DNA of 64,000 bases, taken from NCBI RefSeq assembly GCF_029227915.1, contig NC_079877.1:35553851-35617850 (forward strand), written 5' to 3'. The stretch's first letter is position 1, and each line of letters begins with the position of its first letter. The DNA is from Hydractinia symbiolongicarpus. Lineage: Eukaryota; Cnidaria; Hydrozoa; Anthoathecata; Hydractiniidae. Position numbers and translations under genes: made by a program. Below are positions 40,301 to 50,600 of the stretch, in pieces. Below the pieces are notes generated by a model. That model saw only the letters and a program-made list of their open reading frames with translations. It was not told the DNA's origin and did no database searches.

Positions 40301-41439
40301 CTGTGGAAAACGGTGAAAAGGGGTACATGCTTGAGGTTGATGTTAGATATCCACCTGATCTTCATGACGCACATAACGATCTTCCTTTCATGCCCGAGAG
40401 GAAGGTTATCAATGGGTTCGAGAAGCTGACACCATGTCTTTCGAGCAAGACAAACTACATCATCCATATCCGTGCGCTTGCTCAGGCTTTGCATCACGGT
40501 ATTGTTCTTGATAAGGTTCATAGAGTCTTGAGATTTAATCAGAGTGCGTGGCTGAAGTCGTATATAGACTTCAATACACAGCTGCGCACGGAGTCGAAGA
40601 ATGACTTTGAGAAGGATTTTTTCAAGCTGATGAACAATTCGTTCTTTGGTAAGACAATGGAGAATCAGCGTAAACACAAAGACGTACGCTTGGCTACGAA
40701 GAAGGAACAGTATGAGAAGCTGGTGATGAAGCCAAACTTCAAGGGTAGCACATGGTTCTCGGAAACACTGATGGGTGTAGAGATGTCCAAGATCAAGATC
40801 AAAATGAATAAACCAACCTACCTAGGACTGGCAATTCTGGACATGTCTAAGATGATTATGTACGAGTTTCACTATGACTATATGAGACCGAAATATGGTG
40901 ATGATGTGAAACTTTGCTATATGGATACTGATTCATTCGTTTATCATATCAAAACGGGCGATTTCTACAAGGATATCGCTGATGATGTGTCTGAGAGATT
41001 TGACACATCGGGGTATGATAAGGAAGATGGTAGACCTCTACCATTAGGTTTGAATAAAAAGATCATTGGGCTGATGAAGGACGAGTTAGGTGGTAAGGTG
41101 ATGACTGAGTTTGTAGCCCTAAGAGCTAAGACCTCTGCATACAAACAACTATGTGGTAAGGAGGATAAGAGGTGTAAGGGGGTAAAGAAATGTGTGGTAA
41201 GAGAGACCATAGGTTTCGCTGATTATAAGAGATGCCTGTTTGAGGGTGAGAACATTTACAGAACCCAAATGACATTTCGATCTATTAAGCATGATGTTCA
41301 CACAATAAAAACAATTCGGGAAATCGCGGGTTTTCGTTTGCCGGCTATTAAACTTCTTTTATTCAGCGTCTCATCAAAAATGAAAACATTTTTAAAAACT
41401 ACAAGTCTCATAGGCTTTAGTGGTGAAATAATAATTTAA
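37366..41439 (+). CDS. polB: Protein-primed family B DNA polymerase, C-terminus replaced by satellite-encoded tail
   Basis: Polinton replicative polymerase, 1357 codons as read. In order: SAP-like motif (residues ~4-36), Pro-rich linker (~43-78), Lys/Glu-rich helical region, a C2H2-like zinc motif (~439-460, YCLNCLSG...HFEYC), ExoI (D494/E496 in YADFEAF), an endonuclease VII-like HNH/zinc module (C588 in CHIC, DHCHFTGKFRG from 605, C621), ExoII (N637/D642), ExoIII (Y843/D847), polymerase motif A (D944 in YLDANNLYG), motif B (NSFFG 1091-1095), motif C (DTD 1187-1189) and KxY (K1255/Y1259). All catalytic motifs are present. The element sequence stops near 41316 (residue ~1317); the last ~41 codons to the stop at 41439 are satellite DNA. 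The family normally ends soon after this point, so probably only a few dozen C-terminal residues are lost. Whether such a chimera is active is unknown. Confidence 0.93.
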   Translation: MTSRNTVAELRKLAKERGLHGYSRLRKADLIELLTPTTVSAPVRPVPDPGYITLEAFLGSGRSIPVPAPRPAPRPLRSGTDMDMFEQEEMAKTRPQVKSKLNEWREWLINHVPKAIKDKTTKAFKTMKDKIMGLYKKDSGEEEVKEEEEVKEENPYTPIEEAFVGSYKRFKINPDGEKNVKVFLEKVEHVVKRLMSDVLGQKKSLKTQATLWVKWVREDTSSADAPCVHVDKAFNSYMEILHIHDDISDVFDRMCNKIIEQIENPALPASGFTIERILHMHVDFHKLKLTRGSSYLPLPKNFSGKFSVINPKNEEDDECFRWAVLAALYHDKIDNHPERISILKKYEDKCNWNGLSFPMALNKIDLFERRNPDIAVHVLTKDDVEGVYMCRRSKHLDRKETVVLFLLCDGDKRHYIAVKNLSGVLSKANSKHEHKEHYCLNCLSGFPSEQKRDEHFEYCKDNDAAKVQLPKEGSTLTFTDGKFQLNVPFIIYADFEAFTQKLPEDERKGGSSTEKVGKHVPTGFCCYSKYAHGEVPNPLNLYRGEDCVPRFVDHVVSEAERLYNMFPQKEMDPLTDEERDGFNRSEVCHICMKELDGDDDIKVRDHCHFTGKFRGSAHQECNLRYKVPNYIPVVFHNLSGYDAHYFIKELARKYGEDGMGVIAENKEKYISFSTDVKVGEYINKNGETKDKKIKLRFIDSFRFMSSGLNNLSANLAGVNNIRCDECSLGCSFEYIDENYIAHGKCGECDVGCNRNFDKQSLLEKFRNMHTGNDEQFRLLLRKGVYPYEYVNSFDRFNETELPSKDDFYSELNMSHISDADYEHAQKVWKAFDIKDLGEYHDIYLNTDVLLLAGVFETFRETCLRYYKLDPAYFYTTPGLTWQACLKKTGVSLDLLSDIEMVTFIESGIKGGLCQAVHRHAKDNNPYMGDIYNTSEDTTYLQYLDANNLYGWAMIQKMPTGGFEWDDSGKFTPELISELAVENGEKGYMLEVDVRYPPDLHDAHNDLPFMPERKVINGFEKLTPCLSSKTNYIIHIRALAQALHHGIVLDKVHRVLRFNQSAWLKSYIDFNTQLRTESKNDFEKDFFKLMNNSFFGKTMENQRKHKDVRLATKKEQYEKLVMKPNFKGSTWFSETLMGVEMSKIKIKMNKPTYLGLAILDMSKMIMYEFHYDYMRPKYGDDVKLCYMDTDSFVYHIKTGDFYKDIADDVSERFDTSGYDKEDGRPLPLGLNKKIIGLMKDELGGKVMTEFVALRAKTSAYKQLCGKEDKRCKGVKKCVVRETIGFADYKRCLFEGENIYRTQMTFRSIKHDVHTIKTIREIAGFRLPAIKLLLFSVSSKMKTFLKTTSLIGFSGEIII

Positions 41440-41639
41440 AAAATCGTTTGGGAAATGAGTTTGCTCCCTGGGTACTTTCTTTGTATATTTTGACTATACT
41501 GGCCGAGTCCGGGAATTACGGGAAATCGCAGGTTTTCGTTTGCCGGCGATTAAACTTCTTTTATTCAGCGTGTCATCAAAAATGAAAACATTTTTGAAAA
41601 CTACAAGTCCCATGCGTTGTAGTGGTGAAAAAATAATTT

Positions 41640-44600
41640 AAAAAATCGTTCGGAAAATGAGTTTACTCCCTGGGTACTTTCTTTGTATACTTTTGACTAT
41701 ACGGGCCGAGTCCGGGGTTTACGGGAAATGGCGGGTTTTCGTTTGCCGGCGATTAAACTTCTTTTATTCAGCGTCTCATCAAAAATGAAAACACTTTTAA
41801 AAACTACAAGTCTCATGCGTTGTAGTGGTGAAAAAATAATTTAAAAAATCGTTCGGAAAATGAGTTTACTCCCTGGGTACTTTCTTTGTATGCTTTTGAC
41901 TATACGGACCGAGTCCGGGATTTACGGGAAATCGCAGGTTTTCGTTTGCCGGCGATTAAACTTCTTTTATTCAGCGTTTCATCAAAAATGAAAACGTTTT
42001 TGAACACTACAAGTCTCATGCGTTTTAGTGGTGAAAAGATAATTTAAAAAATCGTTTTGGAAATGAGTTTACTCACAGGGTACTTTCTTTGTATACATTC
42101 GACTATACGGGCCAAGCCTGGGATTTACGGGAAATCGCGGGTTTTCGTTTGCCGGCGAATAAACCAATTTCATTAAGCGTCTCATCAAAAATGAAAACAT
42201 TTCTGAAAACTACAAGTCTCATGCGTTGTAGTGGTGAAAAAATAATTTAAAAAATCGTTCGGAAAATGAGTTTACTCCCTGGGTACTTTCTTTGTATACT
42301 TTTGACTATACGGGCCGAGTCCGGGGTTTACGGGAAATGGCGGGTTTTCGTTTGCCGGCGATTAAACTTCTTTTATTCAGCGTCTCATCAAAAATGAAAA
42401 CACTTTTAAAAACTACAAGTTTCATGCGTTGTAGTGGTGAAAAAATAATTTAAAAAATCGTTCGGAAAATGAGTTTACTCCCTGGGTACTTTCTTTGTAT
42501 GCTTTTGACTATACGGACCGAGTCCGGGGTTAACGGGAAATGGCGGGTTTTCGTTTGCCGGCGATTAAACTTCTTTTATTCAGCGTCTCATCAAAAATGA
42601 AAACATTTTTAAAAACTATAAGTCTCATGGGCTTTAGTGGTGAACTAATAATTTAAAAAATCGTTTGGGAAATGAGTTAACACCCCGGGTACTTTCTTTG
42701 TATACTTTTGACTATACGGGCCGAGTCCGGGATTTACGGGAAATCGCAGGTTTTCGTTTGCCGGCGATTAAACTTCTTTTATTCAGCGTTTCATCAAAAA
42801 TGAAAACGTTTTTGAAAACTACAAGTCTCATGCGTTTTAGTGGTGAAAAGATAATTTAAAAAATCGTTTTGGAAATGAGTTTACTCACAGGGTACTTTCT
42901 TTGTATACATTCGACTATACGGGCCAAGCCTGCGATTTACGGGAAATCGCGGGTTTTCGTTTGCCGGCGATTAAACCAATTTCATTAATCGTCTCATCAA
43001 AAATGAAAACATTTCTGAAAACTACAAGTCTCATGCGTTTTAGTGGTGAAAAAATAATTAAAAAAATCGTTCGGGAAATGAGTTTAATCACAGGGTACTT
43101 TCTTTGTATACATTCGACTATACGGGCCAAGCCCGGAATTTACGGGAAATTACGGGTTTTCGTTTGCCGGCGATTAAACTTCTTTCATTAAGCGTCTCAT
43201 CAAAAATAAAAACATTTTTGAAAACTAAAAGTCTCATGCGTATTAGTGGTGAAAAAAAAATTTAAAAAATCGTTCGGGAAATGAGTTTACTGCCTGGGTA
43301 CTTTCTTTGTATACATTCGACTATACGGGCCAAGCCCGGGATTTACGGGAAATCAGGGGATTTCGTTTGCGGGCGATTAAACCTCTTTCATTAAGCGTCT
43401 CATCAAAAATGAAAACATTTTTGAAAACTACAAGTCTCATGCGTTGTAGTGGTGAAAAAATAATTTAAAAAATGGTTCGGAAAATGAGTTTACTCCCTGG
43501 GTACTTTCTTTGTATACTTTTGACTATACGGGCCAAGTTTTGCGTTTACGGGAAATGGCGGGTTTTCGTTTGACGGCGATTAAACTTCTTTTATTCAGCG
43601 TCTCATCAAAAATGATAACATTTCTGAAAACTACAAGTCTCCTGCGTTTTAGTGGTGAAAAGATAATTTAAAAAATCGTTTTGGAAATGAGTTTACTCAC
43701 AGGGTACTTTCTTTGTATACATTCTACTATACAGGCCAAGCCCGGGATTTATGCGGGAAATCGCGGGTTTTCGTTTGCCAGCGATTAAACCACTTTCATT
43801 AAGCGTCTCATCAAAAATGAAAACATTTTTGAAAACTACAAGTCACATGCGTTTTAGTGGTGAAGAAAAAATTTAAAAAATCGTTCGGGAAATGAGTTTA
43901 CTTCCTGGTTACTTTCTTTGTATACATTCGACTATACGGGCCAAGCCTCGGATTTACGGGAAATCGCGGGATTTCGTTTACCGGCGATTAAACCTCTTTC
44001 ATTAAGCGTCTCATCAAAAATGAAAACATTTTTGAAAACTACAAGTCTCATGCGTTTAGTGGTGAAAAAATAATTTAAAAAATCGTTTGGGAAATGAGTT
44101 TACTTCCTGGGTACTTTCTTTGTATACTTTTGACTATACTGGCCGAGTCCGGGATTTACGGGAAATCGCAGGTTTTCGTTTGCCGGCGATTAAACATCTT
44201 TTATTCAGCCTGTCATCAAAAATGAAAACATTTTTGAAAACTACAAGTCCCATGCGTTGTAGTGGTGAAAAAATAATTTAAAAAATCGTTCGGAAAATGA
44301 GTTTACTCCCTGGGTACTTTCTTTGTATACTTTTGACTATATGGGCCAAGCCCGGTATTTACGGGAAATCGCGGGTTTTCGTTTGCCGGCGATTAAACTT
44401 CTTTTATTCAGCGTTTCATCGAAAATGAAAACATTTTTAAAAACTACAAGTCTCCTGCGTTTTAGTGGTGAAAAGATAATTTAAAAAATCGTTTTTGAAA
44501 TGAGTTTACTCACAGGGTACTTTCTTTGTATACATTCTACTATACAGGCCAAGCCCGGGATTTTTGCGGGAAATCGCGGGTTTTCGTTTGCCAGCGATTA

Positions 44601-47600
44601 AACCACTTTCATTAAGCGTCTCATCAAAAATGAAAACATTTTTGAAAACTACATGTCACATGCGTTTTAGTGGTGAAGAAAAAATTTAATAAATCGTTCG
44701 GGAAATGAGTTTACTCCCTGGTTACTTTCTTTGTATACATTCGACTATACGGGCCAAGCCCCGGATTTACGGGAAATCGCGGGATTTCGTTTACCGGCGA
44801 TTAAACCTCTTTCATTAAGCGTCTCATCAAAAATGAAAACATTTTTGAAAACTACAAGTCTCATGCGTTTAGTGGTGAAATAATAATTTAAAAACTCGTT
44901 GGGGAAATGAGTTTACTTCCTGGGTACTTTCTTTGTATACTTTTGACTATACTGGCCGAGTCCGGGATTTACGGGAAATCGCAGGTTTTCGTTTGCCGGC
45001 GATTAAACTTCTTTTATTCAACCTGTTATCAAAAATGAAAACATTTTTGAAAACTACAAGTCCCATGCGTTGTAGTGGTGAAAAAATAATTTAAAAAATC
45101 GTTCGGAAAATGAGTTTACTCCCTGGGTACTTTCTTTGTATACTTTTGACTATATGGGCCAAGCACGGGATTTACGGGAAATCGCGGGTTTTCGTTTGCC
45201 GGCGATTAAACTTCTTTTATTCAGCGTTTCATCAAAAATGAAAACATTTTTAAAAACTACAAGTTTTATGCGTTTTAGTGGTGAAAAAATAATTTAAAAA
45301 ATCGTTCTGGAAATGAGTTTACTCACAGGGTACCTTTTTTGTATACATTCGACTATACGGGCCAAGCCCGGGATTTACGGGAAATCGCGGGTTTTCGTTG
45401 GCCGGCAATTAAACCTCTTTCATTAAGCGTCTCATCAAAAATGAAAACATTTTTTAAAACTACACATCTCATGCGTTTTAGTGGTAAAAAAAAAAATTTA
45501 AAAATCGTTCGGGAAATGAGTTTAGTCCCTGGGTACTTTCTTTGTATACATTCGACTATACCGGCCAAGCCCCGGATTTACGGGAAATCGCGGGTTTTCG
45601 TTTGCCGGCGATTAAACCTCTTTCATTAAGCGTCTCATCAAAAATGAAAACATTTTTTAAAACTACAAGTCTCATGCGTTTTAGTGGTGAAAAAAAAATT
45701 TAAAAAATCGTTCGGGAAATGAGTTTACTCCCTGGGTACTTTCTTGTATACTTTTGCCTATACGGGCAGAGTCCAGGATTTACGGGAAATCGCAGGTTTT
45801 CGTTTGCCGGCGATTAAACTTATGTTATTCAGCGTTTCATCAAAAATGAAAACATTTTTGAAAACTACAAGTCTCATGCGTTTTAGTGGTGAAAAAATAT
45901 TTTAAAAAAAGTGTTCGGAAAATGAGTTTACTCCCTGGGTACTTTCTTTGTATACTTTTGACTATACGGGCCGAGTCCGGGATTTACGGGAAGTCGCGGG
46001 TTTTCGTTTGCCGGCGATTAAACTTCTTTTATTCAGCGTCTCATCAAAAATGAAAACATTTTTGAAAACTACAAGTCTTATGCGTTGTAGTGGTGAAAAA
46101 ATAATTTAAAAAATCGTTCGGAAAATGAGTTTACTCCCTGGGTACTTTCTTTGTATACTTTTGACTATACGGGCCGAGTCCGGGATTTACGGGAAGTCGC
46201 GGGTTTTCGTTTGCCGGCGTTTAAACTTCTCTTATTCAGCGTCTTATCAAAAATGAAAACATTTTTAAAAACTACAAGTCTCATGGGCTTTAGTGGTGAA
46301 ATAATAATTTAAAAAATCGTTCGGGAAATGAGTATACACCCTGGGTACTTTCTTTGTATACTTTTGACTATACGGGCCGAGTCCGGGATTTACGGGAAGT
46401 CGCGGGTTTTCGTTTGCCGGCGATTAAACCTCTTTCATTAAGCGTCTCATCAAAAATGAAAACATTTTTTAAAACTACAAGTCTCATGCGTTTTAGTGGT
46501 GAAAAAAAAATTTAAAAAATCGTTCGGGAAATAAGTATACACCTTGGGTACTTTCTTTGTATACTTTTGACTATACGGGCCGAGTCCGGGATTTACGGGA
46601 AATCGCAGGTTTTCCTTTGCCGGCGAATAAACCACTTTCATTAAGCGTCTCATCAAAAATGAAAACATTTCTGAAAACTACAAGTCTCATGCGTTTTAGT
46701 GGTGAAAAAATAATTTAAAAAATCGTTCGGAAAATGAGTTTACTTCCTGGGTACTTTCTTTGTATACTTTTGACTATACGGGCCGAGTCCGGGGTTTACG
46801 GGAAATGGCGGGTTTTCGTTTGCCGGCGATTAAACCTCTTTCATTAAGCGTCTCATCAAAAATGAAAACATTTTTGAAAACTACAAGTCTCATGCGTTGT
46901 AGTGGTGAAAAAATAATTTAAAAAATCGTTCGGAAAATGAGTTTACTCCCTGGGTACTTTCTTTGTATACATTCGACTATACCGGCCAAGCCCCGGATTT
47001 ACGGGAAATCGCGGGTTTTCGTTTGCCGGCGATTAAACCTCTTTCATTAAGCGTCTCATCAAAAATGAAAACATTTTTTAAAACTACAAGTCTCATGCGT
47101 TTTAGTGGTGAAAAAAAAATTTAAAAAATCGTTCGGGAAATGAGTTTACTCCCTGGGTACTTTCTTGTATACTTTTGCCTATACGGGCAGAGTCCAGGAT
47201 TTACGGGAAATCGCAGGTTTTCGTTTGCCGGCGATTAAACTTATGTTATTCAGCGTTTCATCAAAAATGAAAACATTTTTGAAAACTACAAGTCTCATGC
47301 GTTTTAGTGGTGAAAAAATATTTTAAAAAAAGTGTTCGGAAAATGAGTTTACTCCCTGGGTACTTTCTTTGTATACTTTTGACTATACGGGCCGAGTCCG
47401 GGATTTACGGGAAGTCGCGGGTTTTCGTTTGCCGGCGATTAAACTTCTTTTATTCAGCGTCTCATCAAAAATGAAAACATTTTTGAAAACTACAAGTCTC
47501 ATGCGTTGTAGTGGTGAAAAAATAATTTAAAAAATCGTTCGGAAAATGAGTTTACTCCCTGGGTACTTTCTTTGTATACTTTTGACTATACGGGCCGAGT

Positions 47601-50600
47601 CCGGGATTTACGGGAAGTCGCGGGTTTTCGTTTGCCGGCGTTTAAACTTCTCTTATTCAGCGTCTTATCAAAAATGAAAACATTTTTAAAAACTACAAGT
47701 CTCATGGGCTTTAGTGGTGAAATAATAATTTAAAAAATCGTTCGGGAAATGAGTATACACCCTGGGTACTTTCTTTGTATACTTTTGACTATACGGGCCG
47801 AGTCCGGGATTTACGGGAAGTCGCGGGTTTTCGTTTGCCGGCGTTTAAACTTCTTTTATTCAGCGTCTCATCAAAAATGAAAACATTTTTAAAAAGTACA
47901 AGTCTTATGGGATTTAGTGGTGAAATAATAATTTAAAAAATCGTTCGGGAAATAAGTATACACCTTGGGTACTTTCTTTGTATACTTTTGACTATACGGG
48001 CCGAGTCCGGGATTTACGGGAAATCGCAGGTTTTCCTTTGCCGGCGAATAAACCACTTTCATTAAGCGTCTCATCAAAAATGAAAACATTTCTGAAAACT
48101 ACAAGTCTCATGCGTTTTAGTGGTGAAAAAATAATTTAAAAAATCGTTCGGAAAATGAGTTTACTTCCTGGGTACTTTCTTTGTATACTTTTGACTATAC
48201 GGGCCGAGTCCGGGGTTTACGGGAAATGGCGGGTTTTCGTTTGCCGGCGATTAAACCTCTTTCATTAAGCGTCTCATCAAAAATGAAAACATTTTTGAAA
48301 ACTACAAGTCTCATGCGTTGTAGTGGTGAAAAAATAATTTAAAAAATCGTTCGGAAAATGAGTTTACTCCCTGGGTACTTTCTTTGTATACTTTTGACTA
48401 TACGGGCCGAGTCCGGGATTTACGGGAAGTCGCGGGTTTTCGTTTGCCGGCGTTTAAACTTCTCTTATTCAGCGTCTTATCAAAAATGAAAACATTTTTA
48501 AAAACTACAAGTCTCATGGGCTTTAGTGGTGAAATAATAATTTAAAAAATCGTTCGGGAAATGAGTATACACCCTGGGTACTTTCTTTGTATACTTTTGA
48601 CTATACGGGCCGAGTCCGGGGTTTACGGGAAGTCGCGGGTTTTCGTTTGCCGGCGTTTAAACTTCTCTTATTCAGCGTCTTATCAAAAATGAAAACATTT
48701 TTAAAAACTACAAGTCTCATGGGCTTTAGTGGTGAAATAATAATTTAAAAAATCGTTCGGGAAATGAGTATACACCCTGGGTACTTTCTTTGTATACTTT
48801 TGACTATACGGGCCGAGTCCGGGATTTACGGGAAGTCGCGGGTTTTCGTTTGCCGGCGTTTAAACTTCTTTTATTCAGCGTCTCACCAAAAATGAAAACA
48901 TTTTTAAAAAGTACAAGTCTCATGGGATTTAGTGGTGAAATAATAATTTAAAAAATCGTTCGGGAAATAAGTATACACCTTGGGTACTTTCTTTGTATAC
49001 TTTTGACTATACGGGCCGAGTCCGGGATTTACGGGAAATCGCAGGTTTTCCTTTGCCGGCGAATAAACCACTTTCATTAAGCGTCTCATCAAAAATGAAA
49101 ACATTTCTGAAAACTACAAGTCTCATGCGTTTTAGTGGTGAAAAAATAATTTAAAAAATCGTTCGGAAAATGAGTTTACTCCCTGGGTACTTTCTTTGTA
49201 TACTTTTGACTATACGGGCCGAGTCCGGGGTTTACGGGAAATGGCGGGTTTTCGTTTGCCGGCGATTAAACCTCTTTCATTAAGCGTCTCATCAAAAATG
49301 AAAACATTTTTGAAAACTACAAGTCTCATGCGTTGTAGTGGTGAAAAAATAATTTAAAAAATCGTTCGAAAAATGAGTTTACTCCCTGGGTACTTTCTTT
49401 GTATACTTTTGACTATACGGGCCGAGTCCGGGGTTTACGGGAAATGGCGGGTTTTCGTTTGCCGGCGATTAAACCTCTTTCATTAAGCGTCTCATCAAAA
49501 ATGAAAACATTTTTGAAAACTACAAGTCTCATGCGTTGTAGTGGTGAAAAAATAATTTAAAAAATCGTTCGAAAAATGAGTTTACTCCCTGGGTACTTTC
49601 TTTGTATACTTTTGACTATACGGGCCGAGTCCGGGGTTTACGGGAAATGGCGGGTTTTCGTTTGCCGGCGATTAAACTTCTTTTATTCAGCGTCTCATCA
49701 AAAATGAAAACACTTTTAAAAACTACAAGTCTCATGCGTTGTAGTGGTGAAAAAATAATTTAAAAAATCGTTCGGAAAATGAGTTTACTCCCTGGGTACT
49801 TTCTTTGTATGCTTTTGACTATACGGACCGAGTCCGGGGTTAACGGGAAATGGCGGGTTTTCGTTTGCCGGCGATTAAACTTCTTTTATTCAGCGTCTCA
49901 TCAAAAATGAAAACATTTTTAAAAACTATAAGTCTCATGGGCTTTAGTGGTGAACTAATAATTTAAAAAATCGTTCAGGAAATGAGTTAACACCCCGGGT
50001 ACTTTCTTTGTATACTTTTGACTATACGGGCCGAGTCCGGGATTTACGGGAAATCGCAGGTTTTCGTTTGCCGGCGATTAAACTTCTTTTATTCAGCGTT
50101 TCATCAAAAATGAAAACGTTTTTGAACACTACAAGTCTCATGCGTTTTAGTGGTGAAAAGATAATTTAAAAAATCGTTTTGGAAATGAGTTTACTCACAG
50201 GGTACTTTCTTTGTATACATTCGACTATACGGGCCAAGCCTGGGATTTACGGGAAATCGCGGGTTTTCGTTTGCCGGCGAATAAACCAATTTCATTAAGC
50301 GTCTCATCAAAAATGAAAACATTTCTGAAAACTACAAGTCTCATGCGTTGTAGTGGTGAAAAAATAATTTAAAAAATCGTTCGGAAAATGAGTTTACTCC
50401 CTGGGTACTTTCTTTGTATACTTTTGACTATACGGGCCGAGTCCGGGGTTTACGGGAAATGGCGGGTTTTCGTTTGCCGGCGATTAAACTTCTTTTATTC
50501 AGCGTCTCATCAAAAATGAAAACACTTTTAAAAACTACAAGTCTCATGCGTTGTAGTGGTGAAAAAATAATTTAAAAAATCGTTCGGAAAATGAGTTTAC

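Larger units (their letters stand above)
26366..41316. mobile_element. Maverick/Polinton-type (adintovirus-like) element, decayed, right end missing
   Basis: This ~14.95-kb unique segment holds the diagnostic Polinton gene set: protein-primed PolB, DDE integrase, packaging ATPase and a capsid-like protein, plus many small virion/membrane-type genes in compact units on both strands. Polintons are known to be usually 15-20 kb or more, with long terminal inverted repeats. Here the left edge is abrupt at 26365/26366 (the first bases are AGAGATAGG), while the right edge falls inside the last codons of polB and passes directly into satellite, so the right terminal repeat is gone. No target-site duplication can be recognised: the satellite phase on the right resumes ~41 nt further along the monomer than it stopped on the left. 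At least five genes carry inactivating lesions. The identification is firm; exact subgroup and autonomy are not. Confidence 0.93.

Noticed and set aside
39049-40677. Minus-strand ORFs inside polB (76-128 aa)
   Set aside because: Antisense shadows of a polymerase frame with all catalytic motifs.
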